Source: Halanaerobium sp. (GTDB taxonomy: Bacteria; Bacillota; Halanaerobiia; Halanaerobiales; Halanaerobiaceae). Taken from it: DNA of 13,469 bases. A program made the translations under genes and the position numbers. The notes under the pieces are model-generated. The model did not search any database. It saw nothing but the letters and a program-made list of their open reading frames with translations, and was not told where the DNA came from. Positions 6,889 through 13,469 of this stretch are shown in pieces (the stretch's first letter is position 1; each line of letters opens with the position of its first letter). The stretch is from positions 1 through 13,469 of the forward strand of contig QBLP01000027.1 in assembly GCA_003070825.1 (NCBI GenBank), written 5' to 3'.

Positions 6889-7557
6889 ATGGACTTATTT
6901 ACTCTGGCGGCACCAATTTTTGACCTGGCAATGAGAATCTCCGGTCATGATAAGGTTTTAGTTGAGCTGGGAAATCGAATAAAAAAAGCTGAGTTGAAAA
7001 GATGTTCTGAAGGCAGTGGGGATAATCTTAATTTAGAGCAGCTGGAAAGTAAAAAAGTAGCGAAAGACAGTATTCCAGAAACCGAACTGCTGGATCTCGG
7101 TGGAGGAACCGGTGAGCTGGCAAGATATCTGCCCCGTAATCTTAAAATAACAGTAGCAGATCCTTCCCAGGCAATGCTCAAGCAGGGAAGGGAAAAGGTT
7201 TTCAAACAGCAGGTACAACATGTACTGGCCGATGGGGCTGATCTGCCCTTTGCTGATCATTCATTTGACTATCTAACAATTTCGGACGCCCTACATCATT
7301 TCCGAGATGTGGAAACGGCTCTGGATGAGGCGCTTAGGGTGCTCAAACCGGGTGGTAAATTATATATTTTAGAATTTGATCCGAGGACTATTTTTACCAG
7401 AGTGATTATCTTTTTTGAAAAGTTGGCCGGAGAGCCTGTTAATTTTTTTCAGCCGGAAAAACTGACGGAAATACTGGGTGAAAATGAACTTAAAATTGAA
7501 CACGAATACCTTAACAAATCACTTTACATTCTTTCAGCAGAAAAGACTCATCACTAA
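6889..7557 (+). CDS. Class I SAM-dependent methyltransferase (UbiE/Methyltransf_11 type)
   Basis: The protein has 222 residues and a Rossmann methyltransferase core: motif I LLDLGGGTGELA at 67-78, the acidic end of strand 2 in VADPSQAML at 89-97, DLPFADHSFDYLTISDALHHF at 118-138 and the post-motif region ALRVLKPGGKLYILEFDP at 148-165. The N-terminal 60 residues include a charged stretch before the core that is longer than in typical small members. The LPFADHSFD and HHFRD patterns are those of the UbiE/MenG and related small-molecule methyltransferases. The substrate cannot be read from the sequence, and no menaquinone genes are nearby. It stands alone between a divergent barrel gene and pyruvate:ferredoxin oxidoreductase, which has its own promoter. 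No terminator is visible in 7558-7640. Confidence 0.85.
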   Translation: MDLFTLAAPIFDLAMRISGHDKVLVELGNRIKKAELKRCSEGSGDNLNLEQLESKKVAKDSIPETELLDLGGGTGELARYLPRNLKITVADPSQAMLKQGREKVFKQQVQHVLADGADLPFADHSFDYLTISDALHHFRDVETALDEALRVLKPGGKLYILEFDPRTIFTRVIIFFEKLAGEPVNFFQPEKLTEILGENELKIEHEYLNKSLYILSAEKTHH

Positions 7558-7638
7558 AGGAAAATCAAGGCTTCCCTAATAGTGCGCTTATTTAAAGAAT
7601 TCTAATAATTTCGAATACCGGAAAAAGGCCAATAAAAG

Positions 7639-7656
7639 ATGTGAAATATTTGACAG
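7639..7656. promoter_or_regulatory. Rex-like operator over the -35 box of the oxidoreductase promoter
   Basis: The 18-mer atGTGAAATATTTGACAg matches 15 of 18 positions of the Rex consensus TTGTGAAATATTTCACAA. Its right arm is the -35 hexamer itself. Rex senses the NADH/NAD+ ratio and represses fermentation genes in many Firmicutes, so a site on this gene would make sense. No rex gene is in the window. Confidence 0.6.
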
Positions 7657-7678
7657 CAGAATTGTAAAGTATTATACT
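7650..7678 (+). promoter_or_regulatory. Strong promoter of pyruvate:ferredoxin oxidoreductase
   Basis: TTGACA (7650-7655) and TATACT (7673-7678) are separated by 17 bases. The -10 box lies inside a perfect 13-base dyad AAGTAT-T-ATACTT (7667-7679). AGGAGGG at 7717-7723 is the ribosome site. Confidence 0.82.
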
Positions 7679-7732
7679 TAAAGAGGAAATAAATAATAAA
7701 AATTTACCTTATTAATAGGAGGGAAAGTTATA

Positions 7733-10700
7733 ATGGCAAAACAAATGAAGACCATGGATGGAAATACTGCTGCAGCTCATGTAGCTTATGCTTTTACAGA
7801 CGTAGCAGCTATCTATCCTATTACTCCTTCATCTCCAATGGCTGAATTAGTTGACTCATGGAGTGCTAACGGTCGTAAGAATATCTTCGACCAGGAAGTG
7901 AAGTTAACTGAAATGCAGTCTGAGGGAGGAGCATCTGGTGCAGTACACGGTTCTCTGGTGGCAGGAGCTTTGACAACTACTTTTACAGCTTCTCAGGGAT
8001 TATTATTAATGCTGCCTAACATGTACAAAATCGCCGGTGAATTATTACCTGGTGTATTCCATGTTAGTGCTCGTACTGTTGCTACTCATGCTCTATCAAT
8101 CTTTGGTGATCACTCTGATGTAATGGCAACCCGCCAGACTGGTGTTGCTATGCTGGCTTCCGGTAGTGTTCAGGAAGTTATGGACTTAGCTGGTGTCGCT
8201 CACCTGGCGTCCATCAAATCAAGTGTACCATTTACTCATTTCTTTGATGGTTTTAGAACATCTCATGAATATCAAAAAATAGAAGTTTTAGATTATGATG
8301 ATCTGGCAGAATTGGTTGACTACGGCAAGGTCAGCGAATTTAGACACAGAGCATTAAATCCTGAGCGCCCTGTAACAATGGGAACAGCTCAAAACCCTGA
8401 TATTTTCTTTCAGGCCCGTGAAGCTGCTAATGGATTTTATGATGCAGTGCCTGATATTGTAGAAGAATATATGCAGGAGATTTCCGAATTAACAGGTAGA
8501 GAATACCATCCATTTAACTATGTAGGTGCAGAAGATGCTAAATATGTAGTTATTGCTATGGGTTCTGTAACTGATACTATCGAAGAAACTGTTAAGTACT
8601 TAGTTGATCAGGGAGAAAAAGTTGGTCTAATCAAAGTAAGATTATATCGTCCATTCTCCAAAAAGTACTTCATGAAGGCTCTTCCAGAAACTGCTGAGAA
8701 GATTGCTGTATTAGATAGAACTAAAGAACCTGGTGCAGTAGGGGAACCACTTTATGAAGATGTAAGATCATTATTCTATGATCAAGAAAAGCGTCCGGTT
8801 ATTGTTGGTGGACGTTACGGTTTAAGTTCTAAGGATACTACACCTACTCAAATTAAGGCTGTATTTGATAACCTTAGAAAAGATGAGCCTAAAAATCAAT
8901 TCACTATTGGTATTAACGATGATGTTACAAATACCAATCTTGAACTTACTGAACATATTAATACTTCTCCAGAAAGTACAGTTCGCTGCAAGTTCTGGGG
9001 TCTTGGTTCTGACGGTACTGTTGGTGCTAACAAGAATGCTATCAAGATTATTGGTGACAATACAGATAAGTACGCTCAGGCTTACTTCTCTTATGACTCC
9101 AAAAAATCTGGTGGTGTAACAGTATCTCACTTAAGATTTGGTGATGAGCCAATTAAGTCAACTTACTTAATTGACGAAGCAGATTATGTAGCCTGTCATA
9201 ACGAATCTTATGTAGATAAATTTGAGATGGTACAGGATCTAAAAGATGGCGGAAACTTTGTGCTTAACTGTACCTGGTCAGAAGATGAGTTAGGCGAAAA
9301 TCTTCCTGCAGAAATGAAGAAATATATCGCTGATCACGATATTAATCTATATACAATCAACGCTGTTGATATTGCTCAGGAAGTTGGCTTAGGCCAGAGA
9401 ATCAACATGGTTATGCAGACTGCTTTCTTTGAGGTAGCTGACATTATTCCTGTTGATGAAGCAATTGAATATCTAAAAGAAGCTATTCAGAAATCTTATG
9501 GTCACAAAGGTGATAAGATTGTTGAAATGAATAATAAAGCTGTAGATAAAGCTCTGGATGCCTTAACAAAAATTGATGTACCTGCCGATTGGGCAAGTTC
9601 AGTTGTTAAGGAAGAAGAGGAGGAAGACGTGCCAGCATTTGTTAAAGATGTACTGAGAGTTGTTAATGCCCAAAAAGGTGATGACTTACCAGTTAGTACA
9701 TTTGTTGGCCGTGAAGATGGACACTTCCCTCCAGGACTTTCTAAATATGAAAAACGTGGAATCGCAATTAATGTACCAAACTGGTTAAGCGATAAATGTA
9801 TTCAGTGTAACCAGTGTTCATTAGCCTGTCCACATGCTGTAATTAGACCATTCTTACTGGATGAAGAAGAAGCTGCAAATGCACCAGAAGGATTCGAAAC
9901 TCTGGATGCTCGCGGTAAACAGTTAGAAGGTTTAGAGTACAAGATTCAGGTAAGCCCTTATGATTGTACTGGTTGTGGTGTCTGTGCTGATGTATGTCCT
10001 GTTGATGCTTTAGAAATGACTCCATTTGCAGAAATGGTAGAAAAAGATGCAGACAACTGGGATTATGCTATTAACGAAATATCTGTAAAAGATGATTTAA
10101 TGGATCCTGTTAATATTAAAGGTAGTCAGTTCCAGGAACCACTACTTGAGTTCCATGGTGCCTGTGCCGGTTGTGGAGAAACAGCTTATGCTAAGCTTGT
10201 AACTCAGTTATTTGGAGATAGAATGTTAATTGCTAACGCTACAGGTTGTTCTTCAATCTGGGGTGGATCTGCTCCTGTATCTGTTTACTCTACTAACCCA
10301 GAAGGACACGGACCAGCCTGGGCTAACTCCTTATTCGAGGATAACGCCGAGTATGGTTACGGTATGTTCTTAGCTAATCAGCAGATTAGAGCTAAGATTG
10401 CTGACCTGATGGAAGAAGCAATTGAGCTTGATTTAGATGCTGAATTAACAGAACTAATGAAAGAAATGCTAGATAACTTTAATGACGGCGAGAAAACTAA
10501 AGAAATCAAGAAGAAAATGATGCCTTTACTCGCTAAGTACAGTGAAAACGAAGTAATTGCTGAGATCGTGGACCGCAAAGAGTTCATTACTAAGAAATCT
10601 CAGTGGATCTTCGGTGGAGACGGCTGGGCTTATGATATCGGTTATGGTGGATTAGACCATGTTATCGCTTCTGGTGATGATGTAAATGTATTAATCTTTG

Positions 10701-11263
10701 ATACAGAGGTTTATTCTAACACCGGTGGACAGTCCTCTAAAGCTACTCCAACTGCTGCAGCTGCTAAGTTTGCTGCTTCAGGTAAGAAGATCAAGAAGAA
10801 AGACTTAGGCCAGATGGCTATGACTTATGGTTATGTTTATGTAGCTCAGATTTCTATGGGAGCTAATATGAACCAGGCTATTAAAGCTATCGCAGAAGCT
10901 GAAGCATATGATGGACCTTCCATTGTAATTGCTTACGCTCCCTGTATTTCACATGGTCTGAAAAAAGGAATGGGCTGTAGTGTTAGCCAGGAGAAAGATG
11001 CTGTTAAGGCAGGATACTGGCACTTATTCCGCTTCAACCCAGAACTCAAAGAGCAAGGAAAGAATCCATTTAGCATGGATTCTAAAGAGCCTACAGAAAG
11101 CTTCAGAGACTTCATTCTTAGCGAGGTACGTTTCTCCTCCCTACAGAAGACATTCCCTGATCTTGCTGAGGAACTCTTTGAAAGATCAGAACAGGATGCA
11201 AAAGAGCGCTATCAGTCCTACAAGAGACTGGAAGAAGCTTATGCTCCTGAAGATGAAGAGTAA
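7733..11263 (+). CDS. nifJ: Pyruvate:ferredoxin (flavodoxin) oxidoreductase, single-chain
   Basis: This enzyme converts pyruvate and CoA to acetyl-CoA and CO2, passing electrons to ferredoxin or flavodoxin; it is the central step of anaerobic fermentation. The 1176-residue protein has the fused homodimer-type layout: the pyrimidine-binding domain (AYPITPSSPMAE-like motif near 24, EGGASGAVHG near 64), a transketolase-C-like domain, the linker domain, and a two-cluster ferredoxin domain with Cys 689/692/695/699 and 745/748/751/755. The TPP domain has proximal-cluster cysteines 811, 814, 839 and 1071, which line up with the Desulfocurvibacter africanus ligands, and GDGWAYDIGYGG plus the VYSNTGGQSSK loop for Mg-TPP. 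It lacks the roughly 55-60-residue C-terminal extension that protects the D. africanus enzyme from oxygen. Codon use (many GGT, GCT, GTA and CGT) differs from its neighbours and fits very high expression. It is a single-gene unit. Confidence 0.97.
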   Translation: MAKQMKTMDGNTAAAHVAYAFTDVAAIYPITPSSPMAELVDSWSANGRKNIFDQEVKLTEMQSEGGASGAVHGSLVAGALTTTFTASQGLLLMLPNMYKIAGELLPGVFHVSARTVATHALSIFGDHSDVMATRQTGVAMLASGSVQEVMDLAGVAHLASIKSSVPFTHFFDGFRTSHEYQKIEVLDYDDLAELVDYGKVSEFRHRALNPERPVTMGTAQNPDIFFQAREAANGFYDAVPDIVEEYMQEISELTGREYHPFNYVGAEDAKYVVIAMGSVTDTIEETVKYLVDQGEKVGLIKVRLYRPFSKKYFMKALPETAEKIAVLDRTKEPGAVGEPLYEDVRSLFYDQEKRPVIVGGRYGLSSKDTTPTQIKAVFDNLRKDEPKNQFTIGINDDVTNTNLELTEHINTSPESTVRCKFWGLGSDGTVGANKNAIKIIGDNTDKYAQAYFSYDSKKSGGVTVSHLRFGDEPIKSTYLIDEADYVACHNESYVDKFEMVQDLKDGGNFVLNCTWSEDELGENLPAEMKKYIADHDINLYTINAVDIAQEVGLGQRINMVMQTAFFEVADIIPVDEAIEYLKEAIQKSYGHKGDKIVEMNNKAVDKALDALTKIDVPADWASSVVKEEEEEDVPAFVKDVLRVVNAQKGDDLPVSTFVGREDGHFPPGLSKYEKRGIAINVPNWLSDKCIQCNQCSLACPHAVIRPFLLDEEEAANAPEGFETLDARGKQLEGLEYKIQVSPYDCTGCGVCADVCPVDALEMTPFAEMVEKDADNWDYAINEISVKDDLMDPVNIKGSQFQEPLLEFHGACAGCGETAYAKLVTQLFGDRMLIANATGCSSIWGGSAPVSVYSTNPEGHGPAWANSLFEDNAEYGYGMFLANQQIRAKIADLMEEAIELDLDAELTELMKEMLDNFNDGEKTKEIKKKMMPLLAKYSENEVIAEIVDRKEFITKKSQWIFGGDGWAYDIGYGGLDHVIASGDDVNVLIFDTEVYSNTGGQSSKATPTAAAAKFAASGKKIKKKDLGQMAMTYGYVYVAQISMGANMNQAIKAIAEAEAYDGPSIVIAYAPCISHGLKKGMGCSVSQEKDAVKAGYWHLFRFNPELKEQGKNPFSMDSKEPTESFRDFILSEVRFSSLQKTFPDLAEELFERSEQDAKERYQSYKRLEEAYAPEDEE

Positions 11264-11309
11264 TTCTAAAGAAAAAATAGCTTAAAAATAAATATAAAGA
11301 GCAAGGATA

Positions 11310-11340
11310 AAAGACCAGCGGGACGCCGCTGGTCTTTTTG
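11310..11340 (+). terminator. Strong terminator of pyruvate:ferredoxin oxidoreductase
   Basis: AAAGACCAGCGG (11310-11321) and CCGCTGGTCTTT (11326-11337) form a 12-bp perfect stem with a GACG tetraloop and a T-run. The 59-bp repeat begins immediately after it. Confidence 0.93.
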
Positions 11341-11341
11341 C

Positions 11342-11400
11342 GTTTATGTGCGTTTATGTTTATTTATGTACACGCACCGTGAACCTGTCGAATTATGTAA
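11342..11400 (-). repeat. 59-bp iteron-like intergenic repeat, copy B
   Basis: This copy has the same orientation and length as copy A at 4713-4771. TTTATGT elements are in 10-bp phase from 11343, 11353 and 11363, the core CACGCACCGTGAACCTGTCG is identical, and TTATGTAA lies at 11393-11400. Only two of the first 49 bases differ from copy A. It sits between the oxidoreductase terminator and the REP-type transposase gene, ending 108 bp before that start codon. Confidence 0.85.
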
Positions 11401-11442
11401 AACTCTGCCTAAAGAATAATACCCTTTTATTATGTAAAATTA

Positions 11443-11471
11443 TTGAAATTAATTAAATAAAAGGATATAAT
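11443..11471 (+). promoter_or_regulatory. Promoter of the REP-associated transposase
   Basis: TTGAAA (11443-11448) and TATAAT (11466-11471) are separated by 17 bases, with the start codon at 11509. The gene therefore appears to have its own intact promoter. Confidence 0.7.
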
Positions 11472-11508
11472 AGTATTAAAGTAAAATTATGGAAAGAAGG
11501 GGTGGGTC

Positions 11509-12042
11509 ATGGGTCATAAAAGAAGAGTCTGGTATCCGGAGGCAAAATATCACATAATCTGTAGAGGGAATAAAAAGCAAAATATTTTTTTAGATACTGT
11601 TGATCATCTCATATATCTGGACATAGTTAGAGAAGTAAAAGCAAGATATGATTTCTTGATTTTAACTTATTGTTTAATGCCGAACCATATTCACCTACAA
11701 ATTAGAACAAAAAATATTGAGATCTGGAGAATTATGAGGGGGATCAACTGGCGTTACGCAAGATATTTTAATGAGAGATATTCGACTGTTGGCCATGTTT
11801 TTCAGGGTCGTTATGTTTCTAAAATAATAGAGAATAATTATTATAATCTAATTGTGAACCGCTATATCCATCTCAATCCGGTTAAAGACAAGCTGGCCTT
11901 AAACCCCAAAGATTACCGCTGGAGCAGTTTTAGGACCTATTTAGGAGAAGAAAAAAGTGATTTCGTTAAAGAGGAAGAGATTCTAAATTATTTTGGTGGT
12001 GAAAGAAGTTTATACAATAAATTCATTATGAGATTTGTTTAA
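11509..12042 (+). CDS. REP-associated tyrosine transposase (IS200-like, Y1_Tnp / RAYT)
   Basis: This is a single-strand DNA nuclease of the HUH superfamily. The 177-residue protein has the family layout: YHIICRGNKKQNIF near 14-27, the HUH motif MPNHIHLQI at 57-65 (metal ligands H60 and H62), VGHVFQGRYVSKIIENNYYNLIVNRYIHLNPV at 94-125 with the catalytic tyrosine most likely Y111 or Y112, and the tail DYRWSSF at 135-141. FQGRY and RYIHLNPV separate this group from standard IS200 TnpA. It appears complete, with a ribosome site AAGGGGTG at 11497-11504. There is no accessory tnpB, no visible element ends around the gene, and it is followed by a terminator. Such genes are often single-copy, domesticated, and associated with dispersed palindromic repeats. 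Confidence 0.9.
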   Translation: MGHKRRVWYPEAKYHIICRGNKKQNIFLDTVDHLIYLDIVREVKARYDFLILTYCLMPNHIHLQIRTKNIEIWRIMRGINWRYARYFNERYSTVGHVFQGRYVSKIIENNYYNLIVNRYIHLNPVKDKLALNPKDYRWSSFRTYLGEEKSDFVKEEEILNYFGGERSLYNKFIMRFV

Positions 12043-12070
12043 GCCTTCAAACAATTTTCCAAAGAAAAAA

Positions 12071-12095
12071 GGCTATTGAAATTTAATCAATAGCC
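12071..12095. terminator. Terminator between the transposase and the acidic secreted protein
   Basis: GGCTATTGA (12071-12079) and TCAATAGCC (12087-12095) form a 9-bp stem with a 7-base loop. On the minus strand it is followed directly by TTTTTTC, so it best terminates the 12147-12608 gene. It can also stop the converging transposase transcript. Confidence 0.85.
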
Positions 12096-12146
12096 CGCTG
12101 TTTTTAAAGATTTTAATAGTTTAGTTTTTGAAATTAATGTTGAATT

Positions 12147-12608
12147 CTAATTACCTTTGCCGGGATTACCGCTGTTACCTTTACCTGGATTATTTTTATC
12201 AAGTCCTTTTCCTTTGCCCGGGTGATTATTATCCATATAGTTATGAATCATGTTTGATAGTTCTTGACCGGTCCAGTTCTCGTTGTTGGCCTTGTATTCT
12301 TTAATTCTCTGCGCAAGACCTCGACCAAAGTTAGCTTCCTCGCTGTCCTCGTCATAGTCATAATCCTCTTCAAATTCATCGTTATCTTCTTCTAATTCAC
12401 CCAGAATGATTTTAATCATCCCCAGATCAATTTCACCTGAAATATCGACAATAGCGCTCAATTCATCCTCTAAAATATTTTTCTGTTCGATTGTTAAGTC
12501 CAAGTTGTAGTCGTTTAAATCAATATAATCATCATCCTGAGCCATTAACGGCATTGATACCGCAAGTAAGATGACTAATACTGCAGTTGTAATTATTTTC
12601 TTATTCAT
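12147..12608 (-). CDS. Secreted acidic protein with a Gly/Lys/Asn/Pro-rich tail, function unknown
   Basis: The protein has 153 residues and a signal peptide (MNKK, then a hydrophobic run) that probably ends after LMA at 23. The mature N-terminus is acidic (QDDDYIDLNDYNLDL). A helical part follows, then a dense acidic stretch at about 74-91 (EEDNDEFEEDYDYDEDSEE). After a neutral segment (RGLAQRIKEYKANNENWTGQELSNMIHNYMDN) the last 27 residues repeat the unit NPGKGN or NNPGKG. The strong charge separation suggests a protein that binds divalent cations or the cell surface, possibly an adaptation to salt, but this is inference. I recognise no family. GGAGGTT at 12614-12620 supports the start. It is a single-gene unit with its own promoter and terminator. 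Confidence 0.75.
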   Translation of the reverse strand: MNKKIITTAVLVILLAVSMPLMAQDDDYIDLNDYNLDLTIEQKNILEDELSAIVDISGEIDLGMIKIILGELEEDNDEFEEDYDYDEDSEEANFGRGLAQRIKEYKANNENWTGQELSNMIHNYMDNNHPGKGKGLDKNNPGKGNSGNPGKGN

Positions 12609-12651
12609 AGTTTAACCTCCATTTCAAAATTATAAATCCTTGCTTATTTAA

Positions 12652-12680
12652 AATATAACACTGGTTAAAGATTAAATCAA
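12652..12680 (-). promoter_or_regulatory. Promoter of the acidic secreted protein gene
   Basis: On the minus strand, TTGATT (12680-12675) and TATATT (12657-12652) are separated by 17 bases. The start codon lies about 45 nt beyond the -10 box. Confidence 0.6.
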
Positions 12681-12761
12681 ATAATCGGGCGATTTGTAAT
12701 GAGTTTTACTAAAATCACACTGAATTTAAATTAATCTAATAATAATGAAAATATTAAAGGA

Positions 12762-12790
12762 TTGATATTAATTACGAAGAATATTATATA
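12762..12790 (+). promoter_or_regulatory. Promoter of the MgtC-family gene
   Basis: TTGATA (12762-12767) and TATATA (12785-12790) are separated by 17 bases in a very AT-rich stretch. The start of transcription would lie only a few bases before the ribosome site at 12805. No magnesium riboswitch fits in so short a leader. Confidence 0.5.
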
Positions 12791-12817
12791 TATAGAAATA
12801 TTGTGGAGGTGAGGCAG

Positions 12818-13246
12818 TTGGTTTTGGATTGGATAGGAGTTTTTCGGCTTGTATTAGCTGCTCTTCTGGCAGCATTAATTGGTTATGATAGAGAAAAACA
12901 GAATAAAGCAGCAGGTATTAGAACAAATGTTATTGTTGCTGTTATTTCGTGTGTAATTATGATCTTATCGGTGGAAGTTGCCAAAACTGGAACTGGAATT
13001 GGTGGAGTCGAAGGTGATCCTGCTCGTCTCGCTGCTCAGGTAGTAAGTGGAATTGGTTTTCTGGGTGCAGGTACAATTATTAAACAGGAAGATAAGGTTG
13101 AAGGATTGACAACTGCAGCCAGCCTCTGGGGAGTTGCAGGTTTAGGCCTGGCAGTAGGGTATGGCTTATATGATATTTCTATTGCTTCAGCTTTTATTAT
13201 ATTTTTAAGTTTGAGGGTTGCCCCTTCTGTAAAGAAGCGAGTTTAG
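12818..13246 (+). CDS. MgtC/SapB family membrane protein
   Basis: The 142-residue membrane protein has about four or five helices. It carries the family motifs ALIGYDREKQNKAAGIRTN at about 19-37, GDPARLAAQVVSGIGFLGAGTI at about 66-87 and GLTTAASLWGVAGLGLAVGYG at about 97-116. It corresponds to the membrane domain alone, without the cytosolic C-terminal domain of Salmonella MgtC. MgtC proteins affect magnesium adaptation and the F-type ATP synthase in some pathogens; for short homologues like this one the role is unknown. The frame can begin at a GTG at 12803, but that codon overlaps the ribosome site GGAGGTGA (12805-12812). The TTG at 12818, five bases after it, is preferred; a TTG at 12824 is also possible. 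Confidence 0.88.
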   Translation: MVLDWIGVFRLVLAALLAALIGYDREKQNKAAGIRTNVIVAVISCVIMILSVEVAKTGTGIGGVEGDPARLAAQVVSGIGFLGAGTIIKQEDKVEGLTTAASLWGVAGLGLAVGYGLYDISIASAFIIFLSLRVAPSVKKRV

Positions 13247-13261
13247 TAAGTACTTACTAAA
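13242..13261. promoter_or_regulatory. 20-bp perfect palindrome, candidate operator
   Basis: TTTAGTAAGTACTTACTAAA reads the same on both strands and includes the TAG stop codon of the MgtC-family gene. It has no T-run, so it is unlikely to be a simple terminator. Its size and symmetry are like operators of TetR-family repressors. It lies 48 bp before the small lipoprotein-like ORF, the only downstream gene visible. Confidence 0.45.
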
Positions 13262-13309
13262 TTTGGTTAGTTAAAATTGTTATTATTGAAAAGAAAAGAG
13301 GGGATATCA

Positions 13310-13402
13310 TTGAAGAAAAAGTTTTTGATTTTAATTGCAATGTTAATAGTTGGAGGGCTGTTGTTATCTGCATGTAGTAGGATACCGTCAAATGAAATAT
13401 GA
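13310..13402 (+). CDS. 30-residue lipoprotein-like ORF (signal peptide with lipobox)
   Basis: From a TTG start the frame reads MKKKFLILIAMLIVGGLLLSACSRIPSNEI when joined: a lysine-rich N-terminus, one hydrophobic helix, the lipobox LLLSAC with the lipidated cysteine at 22, then only eight residues before TGA. GAGGGG at 13298-13303 is a fair ribosome site. Cleavage by signal peptidase II would leave a 9-residue lipopeptide. It may be a real tiny lipoprotein (compare entericidin-type), a source of a signal-peptide-derived peptide, or the remains of a larger lipoprotein gene. The 67 bases after it contain many stops in all forward frames, so no continuation is visible. This gene lies at the window edge. 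Confidence 0.45.
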   Translation: MKKKFLILIAMLIVGGLLLSACSRIPSNEI

Positions 13403-13469
13403 TAGTTACCATAAAATGTAAGTAAATAGTAATAGAGCATCACTAATTTTAATTATAATAAAAATCTTC

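Noticed and set aside
7558..7640. Terminator after the methyltransferase gene
   Set aside because: No stem with a T-run could be found; only short AT-rich dyads are present.
12661..12802. Magnesium riboswitch upstream of the MgtC-family gene
   Set aside because: The likely promoter at 12762-12790 leaves almost no leader, and no conserved helices of an M-box are visible.

Overview
This is a low-GC bacterial window, probably from an anaerobic diderm Firmicute of the Halanaerobiales type (Halanaerobium-like). The reasons are the AT-rich genome with AGGAGG-type ribosome sites and sigma-A-like promoters, a one-piece pyruvate:ferredoxin oxidoreductase (fermentative metabolism), and a small secreted protein that looks like an outer-membrane beta-barrel. 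The taxonomic call is an inference from content; no marker gene is present.

Layout. 1-167: left edge, with three 10-bp-phased ACATA-type repeats and a GC-rich hairpin. 168-1079 (-): cysteine synthase cysK, behind a consensus promoter that lies inside a dyad. 1346-2382 (+): a YvlD-type four-helix membrane protein and a secreted protein built of about four 46-residue repeats. 2490-3314 (+): a Wzz-type chain-length determinant, ending at a bidirectional terminator shared with 3419-4687 (-), a plant/proteobacterial-type glutamate-cysteine ligase. 4990-6156 (+): UDP-glucose dehydrogenase. 6252-6731 (-): the putative outer-membrane barrel. 6889-7557 (+): a SAM methyltransferase. 7733-11263 (+): the 1176-residue pyruvate:ferredoxin oxidoreductase, with a Rex-like operator over its -35 box. 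11509-12042 (+): a REP-associated (IS200-like) tyrosine transposase. 12147-12608 (-): an acidic secreted protein with a Gly/Lys/Asn/Pro-rich tail. 12818-13246 (+): an MgtC/SapB membrane protein. 13310-13402 (+): a 30-codon ORF that is almost entirely a lipoprotein signal peptide.

Themes. cysK and the glutamate-cysteine ligase point to cysteine and gamma-glutamylcysteine thiol metabolism. Wzz and UDP-glucose dehydrogenase point to acidic surface polysaccharide. The rest is mostly single-gene transcription units with recognisable promoters and terminators.

The most unusual structure is a 59-bp intergenic repeat present twice (4713-4771 and 11342-11400, same orientation, 47/49 identical over its main part), with a probable degenerate third copy cut by the left edge of the window in the opposite orientation. 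It combines a GC-richer core with TTTATGT (ACATAAA) motifs at exact 10-bp spacing. One copy starts at the end of the oxidoreductase terminator and lies 108 bp upstream of the REP-type transposase gene; the other lies in the probable 5' leader of the glutamate-cysteine ligase. Next in interest are a Rex-like operator on the oxidoreductase promoter, a 20-bp perfect palindrome in front of the tiny lipopeptide ORF, and a three-part AATATAGT pattern at the cysK promoter.
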